DNA of 64,000 nucleotides, from the NCBI GenBank assembly GCA_963781725.1, contig CAWAGV010000002.1:2170001-2234000 (forward strand), read 5' to 3'. Made by a program: the position numbers and the translations under genes. Within the stretch, counting starts at the first letter, position 1; the number at the start of each line of letters is the position of its first letter. Positions 16,713 through 24,057 of the stretch are shown here, piece by piece. This stretch comes from BOG-931 sp963781725 (lineage in GTDB: Bacteria > Pseudomonadota > Alphaproteobacteria > Rhizobiales > Xanthobacteraceae). Under the pieces are notes generated by a model. That model did not search any database. It was not told the origin of the DNA and saw only the letters and a program-made list of their open reading frames with translations.

Positions 16713-17681
16713 TTATTTTTCCTGGCCAAGCGGGTGCAAATCGCGCACCAGGCTTTTCAGCCGTTCTTCAAGGACGTGAGTATAGATTTGCGTCGTCGAA
16801 ATGTCGGCGTGGCCGAGCAGCGTCTGCACAACACGCAGATCGGCGCCATTATGCAACAGGTGGCTGGCAAAAGCGTGGCGGAGCACGTGCGGGCTTATTT
16901 GCGATGCGCGCAGTCCGGCCGCCGTGGCAAGCGCTTTCAGTTCTCGCGCCAGATGTTGCCGGGTCAAGTGGCCGCTCTCGCCGAACGACGGAAACAGCCA
17001 TTTCGATTTGGCGCCGGTTTTCGGCTGCGCCAGCAGTGCGAGATAATTCGCGGTTGCGCGTTTTGCCGCGTCGTTGAGCGGCACCAGGCGCTCCTTGTTG
17101 CCTTTGCCGCGGACGACAATGAAGCGGGCGTCCCGGCGCGCCGCCGACATCGGCAGCGTGACAAGCTCGGAGACGCGCAGTCCGGTGGCATAGAGCATCT
17201 CGACCAGGCAGGCGAGGCGCGCCGCGCGCAATTGCATTTGCGGCGATGCTTTTGGATCGTCTGCCGCAGCAGTGCGCAGCAGCCGATCGACGTCGGCGAG
17301 CGACAGCGTTTTCGGCAGCGGCCGCGAGCGCTTGGGTCCTTCAAGGACGGCTGCGGGATCGTCCTTGCGCTGACCTTCGGCGTAGAGGAAACGGTAAAGC
17401 TGCCGGATCGCCGAGAGGCGCCGGGCCACGGTGGCCGGCGTCATGCCGCGCCGGGCGAGATCGCCGAGATAAGCGCGAAGGTCTTCCGTCGCGGCTGTCG
17501 CAACGGTCCGGCGTCCGCCCGAGAGATACGCCGTGAAATCCGCGAGGTCGCGCCGGTAGGCCGCAAGCGTGTTGATGCCGGCGCCGCGCTCGGCGGCCAG
17601 CATGTCGAGATACAATGCGACCAGTGTTTCGTCGGAGGGACGCGCCGCAGGTCTCGTCGCGCGAGCGGTTCCCCGGCTCAT
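16713..17681 (-). CDS. xerD: Site-specific tyrosine recombinase XerD
   Basis: The 322-residue enzyme resolves chromosome dimers at dif together with XerC. The N-terminal SAM-like core-binding domain (about 18-105) precedes the catalytic domain. The catalytic residues are visible: R169 (YATGLRVSE), the GKGNKE lysine near 193-196, H265 and R268 (PHVLRHAF), H291 (LLGHADIS) and the nucleophile Y300 (TQIYTHV). The C-terminal RLKSLVRDLHPL is typical of XerD. Its ATG directly follows the stop codon of a 49-aa membrane protein gene, which suggests translational coupling. Confidence 0.95.
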   Translation of the reverse strand: MSRGTARATRPAARPSDETLVALYLDMLAAERGAGINTLAAYRRDLADFTAYLSGGRRTVATAATEDLRAYLGDLARRGMTPATVARRLSAIRQLYRFLYAEGQRKDDPAAVLEGPKRSRPLPKTLSLADVDRLLRTAAADDPKASPQMQLRAARLACLVEMLYATGLRVSELVTLPMSAARRDARFIVVRGKGNKERLVPLNDAAKRATANYLALLAQPKTGAKSKWLFPSFGESGHLTRQHLARELKALATAAGLRASQISPHVLRHAFASHLLHNGADLRVVQTLLGHADISTTQIYTHVLEERLKSLVRDLHPLGQEK

Positions 17682-17831
17682 TTATCGGTTCTTGAAAAAT
17701 TTATCGGGCGGGATCGACACGCTGATCTCGCGCGGCTTGGGTTGCACGAAGTGCGCGAGCGCATATACAGCGCCATAAACGACGGCGCAGATAATCGCGA
17801 TGATCGTGAGCAACCTGAGCAGGCTCGGCAT
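17682..17831 (-). CDS. 49-residue single-pass membrane protein upstream of xerD
   Basis: An ATG at 17831 opens a 49-codon frame ending TAA at 17682, immediately before the xerD ATG at 17681. The product begins MPSLLRLLTIIAIICAVVYG, continues as a hydrophobic helix to about residue 28, and ends with a short soluble tail, KPREISVSIPPDKFFKNR. One membrane segment with the tail outside or inside is likely. I recall a small protein of this kind between xerD and aroK in Rhizobiales, but no function. The exact stop/start contact with xerD, the strong hydrophobic pattern and the lack of any competing gene support it. Confidence 0.8.
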   Translation of the reverse strand: MPSLLRLLTIIAIICAVVYGAVYALAHFVQPKPREISVSIPPDKFFKNR

Positions 17832-17927
17832 CGCTCATCCCATTGGTGCCGGCGAACGGGACCGAGTACGATCATGTTCGCCGACCGCTGGCAAGTCGCC
17901 CGGACGGCGCCTGAAGTCTGGATATAA

Positions 17928-18545
17928 ATGACTGATATTGCTTTACAAAATAGTACTGCCGAACGGGCCTCCGCCGACGCCATATTGACCCGGCTGGCGG
18001 GGCGCTCGATCGTGCTGGTGGGCATGATGGGCGTGGGCAAGTCGTCGATCGGCCGGCGGCTGGCGGCGCGCCTCGGCGTGCCGTTCGTCGATGCCGACAC
18101 CGAGATCGAAAAAGCCGCCGGCATGAGCATCCCGGAAATTTTTGCGCGGCATGGCGAGGCTGATTTTCGCAGCGGCGAGGCGCGCGTCATTGCCCGACTG
18201 CTCGACGGCGGCCCGCAGGTCCTGGCGACCGGCGGCGGTGCGGTGATGAATGCCGACACCAGGGCGGCGATCAAGACAAAGGGTGTCTCGATCTGGCTCA
18301 ACGCCGAATTGGAAATCTTGATGCGGCGGATCAACAAACGCAAAAACGACCGGCCGATGCTGCAAACCGACGATCCCGCGGCGCGGCTGCGCGAACTGCT
18401 GGTGGAACGCGAGCCGTTTTACGCGCTGGCCGATCTGACGGTGCAATCGCGCGAAGCACCGCACGAAGCCATCGTCACCGACATCGTGATGTCGCTCGGC
18501 GATTTTCTCGGGACATCGGTAGCTCCGGCAGGGAGCGGCGGATGA
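17928..18545 (+). CDS. aroK: Shikimate kinase
   Basis: The 205-residue protein phosphorylates shikimate at the 3-hydroxyl in aromatic amino acid synthesis. The P-loop GMMGVGKSSIGRRLA is at residues 32-46. It is followed by FVDADTEIEKAAGMSIPEIF, the GGGAVM substrate motif, and the lid RKNDRPML. The N-terminal extension of about 25 residues is common in alphaproteobacteria. Its stop overlaps the aroB start by four bases (ATGA), so translation is coupled. It is divergent from the small-protein/xerD/accA transcript over 96 bp. Confidence 0.97.
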   Translation: MTDIALQNSTAERASADAILTRLAGRSIVLVGMMGVGKSSIGRRLAARLGVPFVDADTEIEKAAGMSIPEIFARHGEADFRSGEARVIARLLDGGPQVLATGGGAVMNADTRAAIKTKGVSIWLNAELEILMRRINKRKNDRPMLQTDDPAARLRELLVEREPFYALADLTVQSREAPHEAIVTDIVMSLGDFLGTSVAPAGSGG

Positions 18546-19675
18546 CCGCGCCGGTTCGCGGCGATCCGACGATCGTGCGCGTCGCGCTCGATGCACGCAG
18601 CTACGACATCGTCATCGGGCGGGGCCTGCTGGCATCGCTCGGCGCGCGGATCGCCGCGCTGCGGCCGGGCGTCAAAGCGGTCATCGTCAGCGACGAAAAC
18701 GTCGCCAGGCATCACCTTGCTGCCGCCGAGGTTTCGCTGTCGAAAGCGGGCATCGCGACAAGCCGGGTATTGGTGCCGCCCGGCGAAGCATCGAAAAGCT
18801 ACCGCGTTTTTGAGCAGGTTTGCGAAGCCGTGATCGCTTCGCGCATCGAGCGCAGCGATCTCGTTATCGCGCTCGGCGGCGGCGTCATTGGCGATCTCGC
18901 CGGCTTTGTCGCCGCGGTGCTGCGGCGCGGGCTCGACTATGTACAGGTGCCGACGACGCTGCTGGCCGACGTGGACTCCTCCGTCGGCGGCAAGACCGCG
19001 ATCGATTCCGCTCACGGCAAAAATCTGGTCGGCGCCTTCCATCAGCCGGTCCTGGTGCTGGCCGATACCGCGCTGCTCGACACGCTGCCGGAGCGCGAGT
19101 TCCGCGCCGGTTATGCCGAAGTGGCGAAATACGGCCTGCTCGGCGATGCCGGCTTCTTCGGCTGGCTTGAGAACAATTGGCGCGAGGTGTTTGCCGGAGG
19201 TCCGGCTAGGGAACACGCGATCGCGGTGAGCTGCCGCGCCAAGGCGGCGATTGTGGCCCGTGACGAGCGCGAGACCGGCGATCGGGCGCTGCTCAATCTC
19301 GGCCACACATTCGGCCACGCTCTGGAAGCGGCCTGCGGCTTCTCCGGCCGGTTGCTGCACGGCGAGGCCATCGCCATCGGCATGGCGCTGGCATTCGAAT
19401 TTTCCGCGCGCCGCCAGGGCCTGGCCCCGATGGCCGAGGCTAAACGCGCGATCGGGCATCTGGCAGCCGTAGGGTTGCCGACCCGGATAAAGGATATTCC
19501 CGGCCCGCAACTCCCCGTTGACCAACTCATGGATTTGATCGCGCAGGACAAGAAAGTGAAGCGCGGCATGCTTACATTTATCCTGGTGCGCGGCATCGGC
19601 CAGGCTTTCATCGAGACCGGGGTCGATGCGCGCGAGGTGCGTGTGTTTCTTGGTGAGAAGCTCGCGGAGCGATGA
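18542..19675 (+). CDS. aroB: 3-dehydroquinate synthase
   Basis: The 377-residue enzyme converts DAHP to 3-dehydroquinate using NAD and a divalent metal. The NAD-binding/active-site block is clear: GGGVIGDLAGFVAAVLRRG, VQVPTTLLADVDSSVGGKTAID, NLVGAFHQP. The metal ligands lie in EVAKYG, NLGHTFGHALE and LLHGEAIAIG. It overlaps aroK upstream and the CorC-type gene downstream by four bases each, a tight three-gene operon. Confidence 0.98.
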   Translation: MTAPVRGDPTIVRVALDARSYDIVIGRGLLASLGARIAALRPGVKAVIVSDENVARHHLAAAEVSLSKAGIATSRVLVPPGEASKSYRVFEQVCEAVIASRIERSDLVIALGGGVIGDLAGFVAAVLRRGLDYVQVPTTLLADVDSSVGGKTAIDSAHGKNLVGAFHQPVLVLADTALLDTLPEREFRAGYAEVAKYGLLGDAGFFGWLENNWREVFAGGPAREHAIAVSCRAKAAIVARDERETGDRALLNLGHTFGHALEAACGFSGRLLHGEAIAIGMALAFEFSARRQGLAPMAEAKRAIGHLAAVGLPTRIKDIPGPQLPVDQLMDLIAQDKKVKRGMLTFILVRGIGQAFIETGVDAREVRVFLGEKLAER

Positions 19676-20961
19676 GCACTCTCGACTGGTTGACCGTCCT
19701 TGCGGTCGTCGTCTGTCTTTTGATCTCGGCGTTTTTCTCTGCGAGTGAGACGGCGCTGACGGCATCGTCACGCGCCGCGATGATGCGGCTTGAGAAGCAC
19801 GGCAACCGGGACGCCGCGGTTGTCAATCGGCTGCTGGCGCGACGGGAACGCCTTCTCGGGGCAATTCTGTTCGCCAACAATTTCACCAACATCGCCGCCT
19901 CGACGCTGGCGGCCGGACTGTTGCTGGCCTATTTCGGGCAGACCGGCATCATCTACGCGACGATCGCGATGACGTTGCTGATTTTCATTTTTGCGGAGGT
20001 GTTGCCGAAAACCGCCGCGTTCAATGCGCCAGACCGGATGGCGCTGGCGGTCGCGCAACCGGTCGACCGGACCGTGAAGTGGTTTTCTCCAATCCTGCGC
20101 GTGGTCGAATGGCTGGTGCGCCATATGTTGCGGGGTCTCGGCATGCCGGTCGGCAAGATCCAGTCGATCCTTTCTCCCGATGAGGAATTGCGCGGCGCTG
20201 TCGATCTGATGCATCGCGCCGGCGTCGTGGGAAAACACGACCGCGACATGATGGGTGGCTTGCTCGATCTGCGCGAGCTCACGGTGTCCGACGTCATGAT
20301 CCACCGCACCAAGATGGTGATGCTCAACGCCGATGAGCCCGCGCATGACCTGATCGATGCGGTGCTGGCCGCCAAGGTGACGCGTCTGCCGCTGTGGCGG
20401 GATACGCCCGACAACGTCATCGGCGTGCTCAATGCCAAGGAAGTGTGGCGCGCGCTGCACTCCGCCGAAGGCGACGCGGCCAAGCTCGACATCGTCGGTC
20501 TCGCCAAGCCGCCGTGGTTCGTGCCCGACACCACGCCGCTCGGCGAGCAACTGCGGGCCTTCCGCCACCGCAAGACGCCGTTCGCGCTGGTAGTCGACGA
20601 ATACGGCGAGCTCGAAGGCCTGGTCACGCTGGAGGACATCGTCGAAGAAATCGTCGGCGACATCACCGACGAGCATGACATCGCGGTGCCGGGCGTGCGG
20701 CCGCTGCCGGATGGCTCCGTCAATGTCGACGGCGCGGTTCCGGTGCGCGATCTCAACAGGGTGATGGACTGGAATATTCCGGACGATGAGGCGACGACGA
20801 TCGCCGGCGTCGTCATTCACGAGGCGCGCTCGATCCCGGAGCCCGGCCAGAGCTTCACCTTCCACGGCTTTCGTTTTCACGTCTTGCGCAAGACCAGAAA
20901 CCGCATCACTGCATTGCGCGTCGCACCGCTGGTGCGCAAGGTCGCTGCCAAGGCAAGTTAG
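19672..20961 (+). CDS. CNNM/CorC-HlyC family membrane protein with CBS domains
   Basis: The 429-residue protein has an N-terminal CNNM transmembrane domain (about residues 1-190; FFSASETALTASSRA and FANNFTNIAASTLA are signature segments). A CBS pair follows (about 205-325, including TVSDVMIHRTKMV and VTLEDIVEEIVGDI), then a C-terminal CorC_HlyC domain (about 345-425). Members take part in magnesium or cobalt efflux or homeostasis; the hemolysin label is historical. ATG 19672 overlaps the aroB stop. This third gene of the aro operon is conserved in Rhizobiales. Confidence 0.93.
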   Translation: MSTLDWLTVLAVVVCLLISAFFSASETALTASSRAAMMRLEKHGNRDAAVVNRLLARRERLLGAILFANNFTNIAASTLAAGLLLAYFGQTGIIYATIAMTLLIFIFAEVLPKTAAFNAPDRMALAVAQPVDRTVKWFSPILRVVEWLVRHMLRGLGMPVGKIQSILSPDEELRGAVDLMHRAGVVGKHDRDMMGGLLDLRELTVSDVMIHRTKMVMLNADEPAHDLIDAVLAAKVTRLPLWRDTPDNVIGVLNAKEVWRALHSAEGDAAKLDIVGLAKPPWFVPDTTPLGEQLRAFRHRKTPFALVVDEYGELEGLVTLEDIVEEIVGDITDEHDIAVPGVRPLPDGSVNVDGAVPVRDLNRVMDWNIPDDEATTIAGVVIHEARSIPEPGQSFTFHGFRFHVLRKTRNRITALRVAPLVRKVAAKAS

Positions 20962-21002
20962 GATTTCAACATCAAACACCACGATGACGGGGAGTACGCA
21001 CC

Positions 21003-21839
21003 ATGGCGAACGGCACCTATGAGACAGTGAAAATCGAGCGCGATACCGGCGCCAACGCCGGCATCACCTGGGTCATCTTAAATCGCCCGGAAAAGCGCAA
21101 TGCCATGAGCCCGCAGGTGCATTTCGATATGGCCGACGTACTCAATGAGCTGGAGATCGACCCGGCAACGAAGGTCGTCATCCTCACCGGCGCGGGAGAC
21201 GCCTGGTGCGCCGGACAGGACTTGAAGCTCTATTTCCGCGAACTCGACAACAAGCCGGCTGAACGTGCGCGCGCATCGTGGGCTAGCCACTACTGGCGCT
21301 GGCAGAAGCTGTTCACCTATCCGAAGCCGACCATCGCCATGGTCAACGGCTTTTGCTTCGGCGGCGGCTTCACCCAGCTCATCGCCTGCGATTTCGCCAT
21401 TGCCGACGAGAACGCCAAGTTCGGTCTCTCCGAAGTGAACTGGGGCATCCTGCCCGGCGGCTTTGTCAGCAAGGCGCTGACCGACGCGCTGTCGCTACGC
21501 GACGCCGTCTGGTTTGCGATGACCGGCGAGACGTTCGACGGCAAGACCGCGGAGAAGGTCCGGCTGATCAACAAGGCGGTGCCGAAAGACAAATTGCGCG
21601 AGGAAACCGTTGCGTTGGCGCAGCGGTTGCTGAAGCTCAATCCGGAAGTGCTGCGGGCGACCAAGATCGCGGTGAAGAATGTCCGCGTCGTTCCGCACGA
21701 GCAAGCCGCCGATTATCTGCAGGCGAAAAGCCAGGAGATGCGTTTCCAGGACAAGGAAGGCGGCCGCTCCAAGGGCCTATCCCAATTCCTCGACGACAAG
21801 AGCTATCGCCCGGGCTACGGACCCTACGCACGATCGTAG
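21003..21839 (+). CDS. p-Hydroxycinnamoyl-CoA hydratase/lyase (crotonase fold)
   Basis: The 278-residue protein is very close in length and motifs to HCHL/feruloyl-CoA hydratase-lyase, which converts feruloyl- or p-coumaroyl-CoA to vanillin or 4-hydroxybenzaldehyde plus acetyl-CoA. Seen: NRPEKRNAMSP, LTGAGDAWCAGQDLKLYFRE, AMVNGFCFGGGFTQL, and FGLSEVNWG with the catalytic Glu. C-terminal DYLQAK and FLDDKSYRPG match the family. GGGGAG sits about 8 bases before ATG 21003. The gene sits alone between the CorC-type gene and bolA; the CoA ligase and aldehyde dehydrogenase it would need are not nearby. Confidence 0.85.
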   Translation: MANGTYETVKIERDTGANAGITWVILNRPEKRNAMSPQVHFDMADVLNELEIDPATKVVILTGAGDAWCAGQDLKLYFRELDNKPAERARASWASHYWRWQKLFTYPKPTIAMVNGFCFGGGFTQLIACDFAIADENAKFGLSEVNWGILPGGFVSKALTDALSLRDAVWFAMTGETFDGKTAEKVRLINKAVPKDKLREETVALAQRLLKLNPEVLRATKIAVKNVRVVPHEQAADYLQAKSQEMRFQDKEGGRSKGLSQFLDDKSYRPGYGPYARS

Positions 21840-21840
21840 A

Positions 21841-21874
21841 CCGCATAGCCGCACGACCGGTGCGGCTATTGCGG
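21841..21874. other. Long perfect hairpin after the hydratase gene
   Basis: TAGCCGCAC-GACCG-GTGCGGCTA is extended by CCGCA/TGCGG with one unpaired base, directly after the hydratase stop. There is no T-run, so it may be a transcript-stabilising hairpin or a small repeat rather than a terminator. Confidence 0.6.
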
Positions 21875-21888
21875 CGAGCATTCCGGCG

Positions 21889-21921
21889 GCCACTTTTCCG
21901 GCGAAAGTGGCTGCACTTTTT
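21889..21921 (+). terminator. Probable intrinsic terminator of the hydratase gene
   Basis: GCCACTTT-TCCGGCG-AAAGTGGC is an 8-bp perfect stem, followed after four bases by six T residues. It lies between two convergent genes. The short spacer before the T-run weakens the call. Confidence 0.55.
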
Positions 21922-21932
21922 TGTGAACGGAA

Positions 21933-22202
21933 TCAGGTTTCGCCCGGCGCCTGCGCGTGGATGGCGAGTGCGTGGACGTGGTTTTTCAATTCGCTCGCCA
22001 GCGCCGCATTGATCATGCGGTGGCGCTCGACCCGGCTCTTCCCGCGGAAGGCTTCCGACACGATATACAGACGGTAATGTGATTCGCCGCCAGGGCGGTG
22101 GCCGGCGTGACCTTCATGCAAATGAGACTCATTCTCGACCTGCAGGCTTTGCGGCGCGAAAGCCGCCGTCAACTTCGTCGTAATAATGTCTTGCATACCC
22201 AT
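21933..22202 (-). CDS. BolA family protein
   Basis: The 89-residue protein has the BolA fold pattern: QVENESHLHEGHAG near the start and the FRGKSRVERHRMINAALASEL signature helix. BolA proteins partner with monothiol glutaredoxins in iron-sulfur handling and iron-dependent regulation. ATG 22202 (MGMQD) or 22196 (MQD) could start it; neither has a strong Shine-Dalgarno. It is divergent from the J-domain gene over 109 bp, the usual Rhizobiales order. Confidence 0.92.
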   Translation of the reverse strand: MGMQDIITTKLTAAFAPQSLQVENESHLHEGHAGHRPGGESHYRLYIVSEAFRGKSRVERHRMINAALASELKNHVHALAIHAQAPGET

Positions 22203-22311
22203 GAATTGGCACTTAGCGATCACGGCACGTTAAGGCAATGGCGGTTTGCCGTTGAAATACGATCTGTCAAGTCTTGAAGGTTTCACCGGCGCAACCGCAT
22301 AATCGAAAACG

Positions 22312-22935
22312 ATGAGAACGAATTCGCCATTGTTTGACAGTATCAGGGTGAAGCCGGACCAGGACCGGCGCACCCGCCAGGACTTGCCGGGTTGCGAGTG
22401 GCCCGGCTGTAAGGAGCAGGCGACGCATCGCGCCCCCAAGGGTCGTGCAAAGGCCAACGAATATTGGCGGCTCTGCCTCGAACACACGCGTGAATATAAT
22501 TCGAAGTACAATTTCTTCGCCGGCATGAGCGATGAAGCGGTTGCGAAGTATCAAAAGGACGACCTGACCGGCCACCGCCCGACCTGGAAACTTGGCTCGG
22601 TCGGCGGCAAGCGCGCCAGCCGCCGCGGCCGGGCCGACTTCCGCGAGGCGGAGTCGGTCACCAACGATCCCTTCTCGCTGTTCGGCGAGACCGGCAGTAG
22701 AGCCGGCCATGCGCGTACCGCTCCCGAGGGTCGCAAGATTCTCAATGCGCAGCGCCGCGCCCTCGATGCGCTCGGCCTTGAAGGCAGCGCCAGCCGCGCC
22801 GATATCAAGTCTAGATTCAAGAAGTTGGTGAAACAGCACCATCCCGACGCCAATGGCGGCGACCGCGGTTCCGAGGACCGGCTGCGGGAGATCATTCAGG
22901 CCTATAACTACCTGAAAACCGCTGGCTTCTGCTGA
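22312..22935 (+). CDS. J-domain protein with N-terminal Cys-rich motif
   Basis: The 207-residue protein carries the J domain at its C-terminus (about 148-205), with HPD at 177-179 in KQHHPDANGG. The N-terminal part has C28, C33, C55 and H58 spaced like a small zinc site (CEWPGCKE...LCLEH). J proteins stimulate DnaK; a client is not known. This short type is conserved next to bolA and cobST in Rhizobiales. Confidence 0.9.
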   Translation: MRTNSPLFDSIRVKPDQDRRTRQDLPGCEWPGCKEQATHRAPKGRAKANEYWRLCLEHTREYNSKYNFFAGMSDEAVAKYQKDDLTGHRPTWKLGSVGGKRASRRGRADFREAESVTNDPFSLFGETGSRAGHARTAPEGRKILNAQRRALDALGLEGSASRADIKSRFKKLVKQHHPDANGGDRGSEDRLREIIQAYNYLKTAGFC

Positions 22936-23060
22936 TTTCACAGCCTGCCGCAGGTGCCTTTCGCCGCCTTGCGCGTTTCTGCTAAATGTATCGTCACATC
23001 CGACTGCGGATGCCAGCAGAATAACGTCATCCAGGACGTATCCGCGGTCACGGAGGAGCA

Positions 23061-24047
23061 ATGAGTCTCGCAACTGAAACCGAATCCGGCTTGCCGGACA
23101 TGAAGGTGTCGGTCCGGCAGGTGTTCGGCATCGACAGTGATTTGGAAGTTCCGGCCTATTCCGAGCCGGATGAGCACGTGCCGGACGTCGATGCCGATTA
23201 CCGGTTCGACCGCCCGACCACGTTGGCCATCCTCGCCGGCTTTGCCCGCAACCGCCGCGTCATCGTCACCGGCTATCACGGTACCGGTAAATCGACCCAT
23301 ATCGAGCAGGTCGCGGCGCGGCTGAATTGGCCCTGCGTGCGCGTCAACCTCGACAGCCACATCAGCCGCGTCGATCTGATCGGCAAGGATGCCATCGTGA
23401 TCCGCGAAGGCATGCAAGTGACCGAATTCCGCGACGGCATTCTGCCGTGGGCGCTGCAAAACAATGTCGCGATCTGTTTCGACGAGTACGACGCCGGCCG
23501 TCCGGACGTCATGTTCGTCATTCAGCGCGTGCTGGAGTCATCGGGCCGCTTGACGCTGCTCGACCAGAACAAGGTGATCAAGCCGCATCCGGCGTTCCGC
23601 CTGTTCGCCACCGCCAACACCGTCGGTCTGGGCGACACGTCCGGGCTCTATCACGGCACCCAGCAGATCAACCAGGGACAGATGGATCGCTGGTCGATCG
23701 TCACGACGCTGAACTACCTGCCGCACGACAACGAGGTCGACATCGTCCTGGCCAAGGCGAAGCACTATCAGAACGCCGAAGGCCGCGACATCGTTTCGAA
23801 AATGGTGCGGGTGGCGGACCTGACGCGCAACGCGTTCATGAACGGCGACATCTCGACGGTCATGAGCCCGCGCACCGTGATCACCTGGGCGGAGAACGCC
23901 GAGATTTTCGGCGATATCGGGTTCGCGTTCCGGCTGACATTCATCAATAAATGCGACGAGCTGGAACGTCCGCTGGTTGCCGAGTTCTATCAGCGTTGCT
24001 TCGGACAGGAGCTGCCGGAATCGGCGGTCAATGTCGCGCTGAGCTGA
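23061..24047 (+). CDS. cobS: Aerobic cobaltochelatase subunit CobS
   Basis: The 328-residue AAA+ subunit of the CobNST chelatase inserts cobalt into hydrogenobyrinic acid a,c-diamide. Walker A is GYHGTGKST (71-79), Walker B is AICFDEYDAG, and a sensor region ATANTVG follows. The start is ATG 23061 after CGGAGGAG. It is 10 bp from cobT, with which it forms the chelatase motor. cobN is not in the window. Confidence 0.97.
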   Translation: MSLATETESGLPDMKVSVRQVFGIDSDLEVPAYSEPDEHVPDVDADYRFDRPTTLAILAGFARNRRVIVTGYHGTGKSTHIEQVAARLNWPCVRVNLDSHISRVDLIGKDAIVIREGMQVTEFRDGILPWALQNNVAICFDEYDAGRPDVMFVIQRVLESSGRLTLLDQNKVIKPHPAFRLFATANTVGLGDTSGLYHGTQQINQGQMDRWSIVTTLNYLPHDNEVDIVLAKAKHYQNAEGRDIVSKMVRVADLTRNAFMNGDISTVMSPRTVITWAENAEIFGDIGFAFRLTFINKCDELERPLVAEFYQRCFGQELPESAVNVALS

Positions 24048-24057
24048 GGGCCGCGCC

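Noticed and set aside
16713..17681. Tyrosine recombinase as a mobile-element integrase
   Set aside because: XerD-type motifs and its place beside accA and aroK mark it as the housekeeping recombinase.
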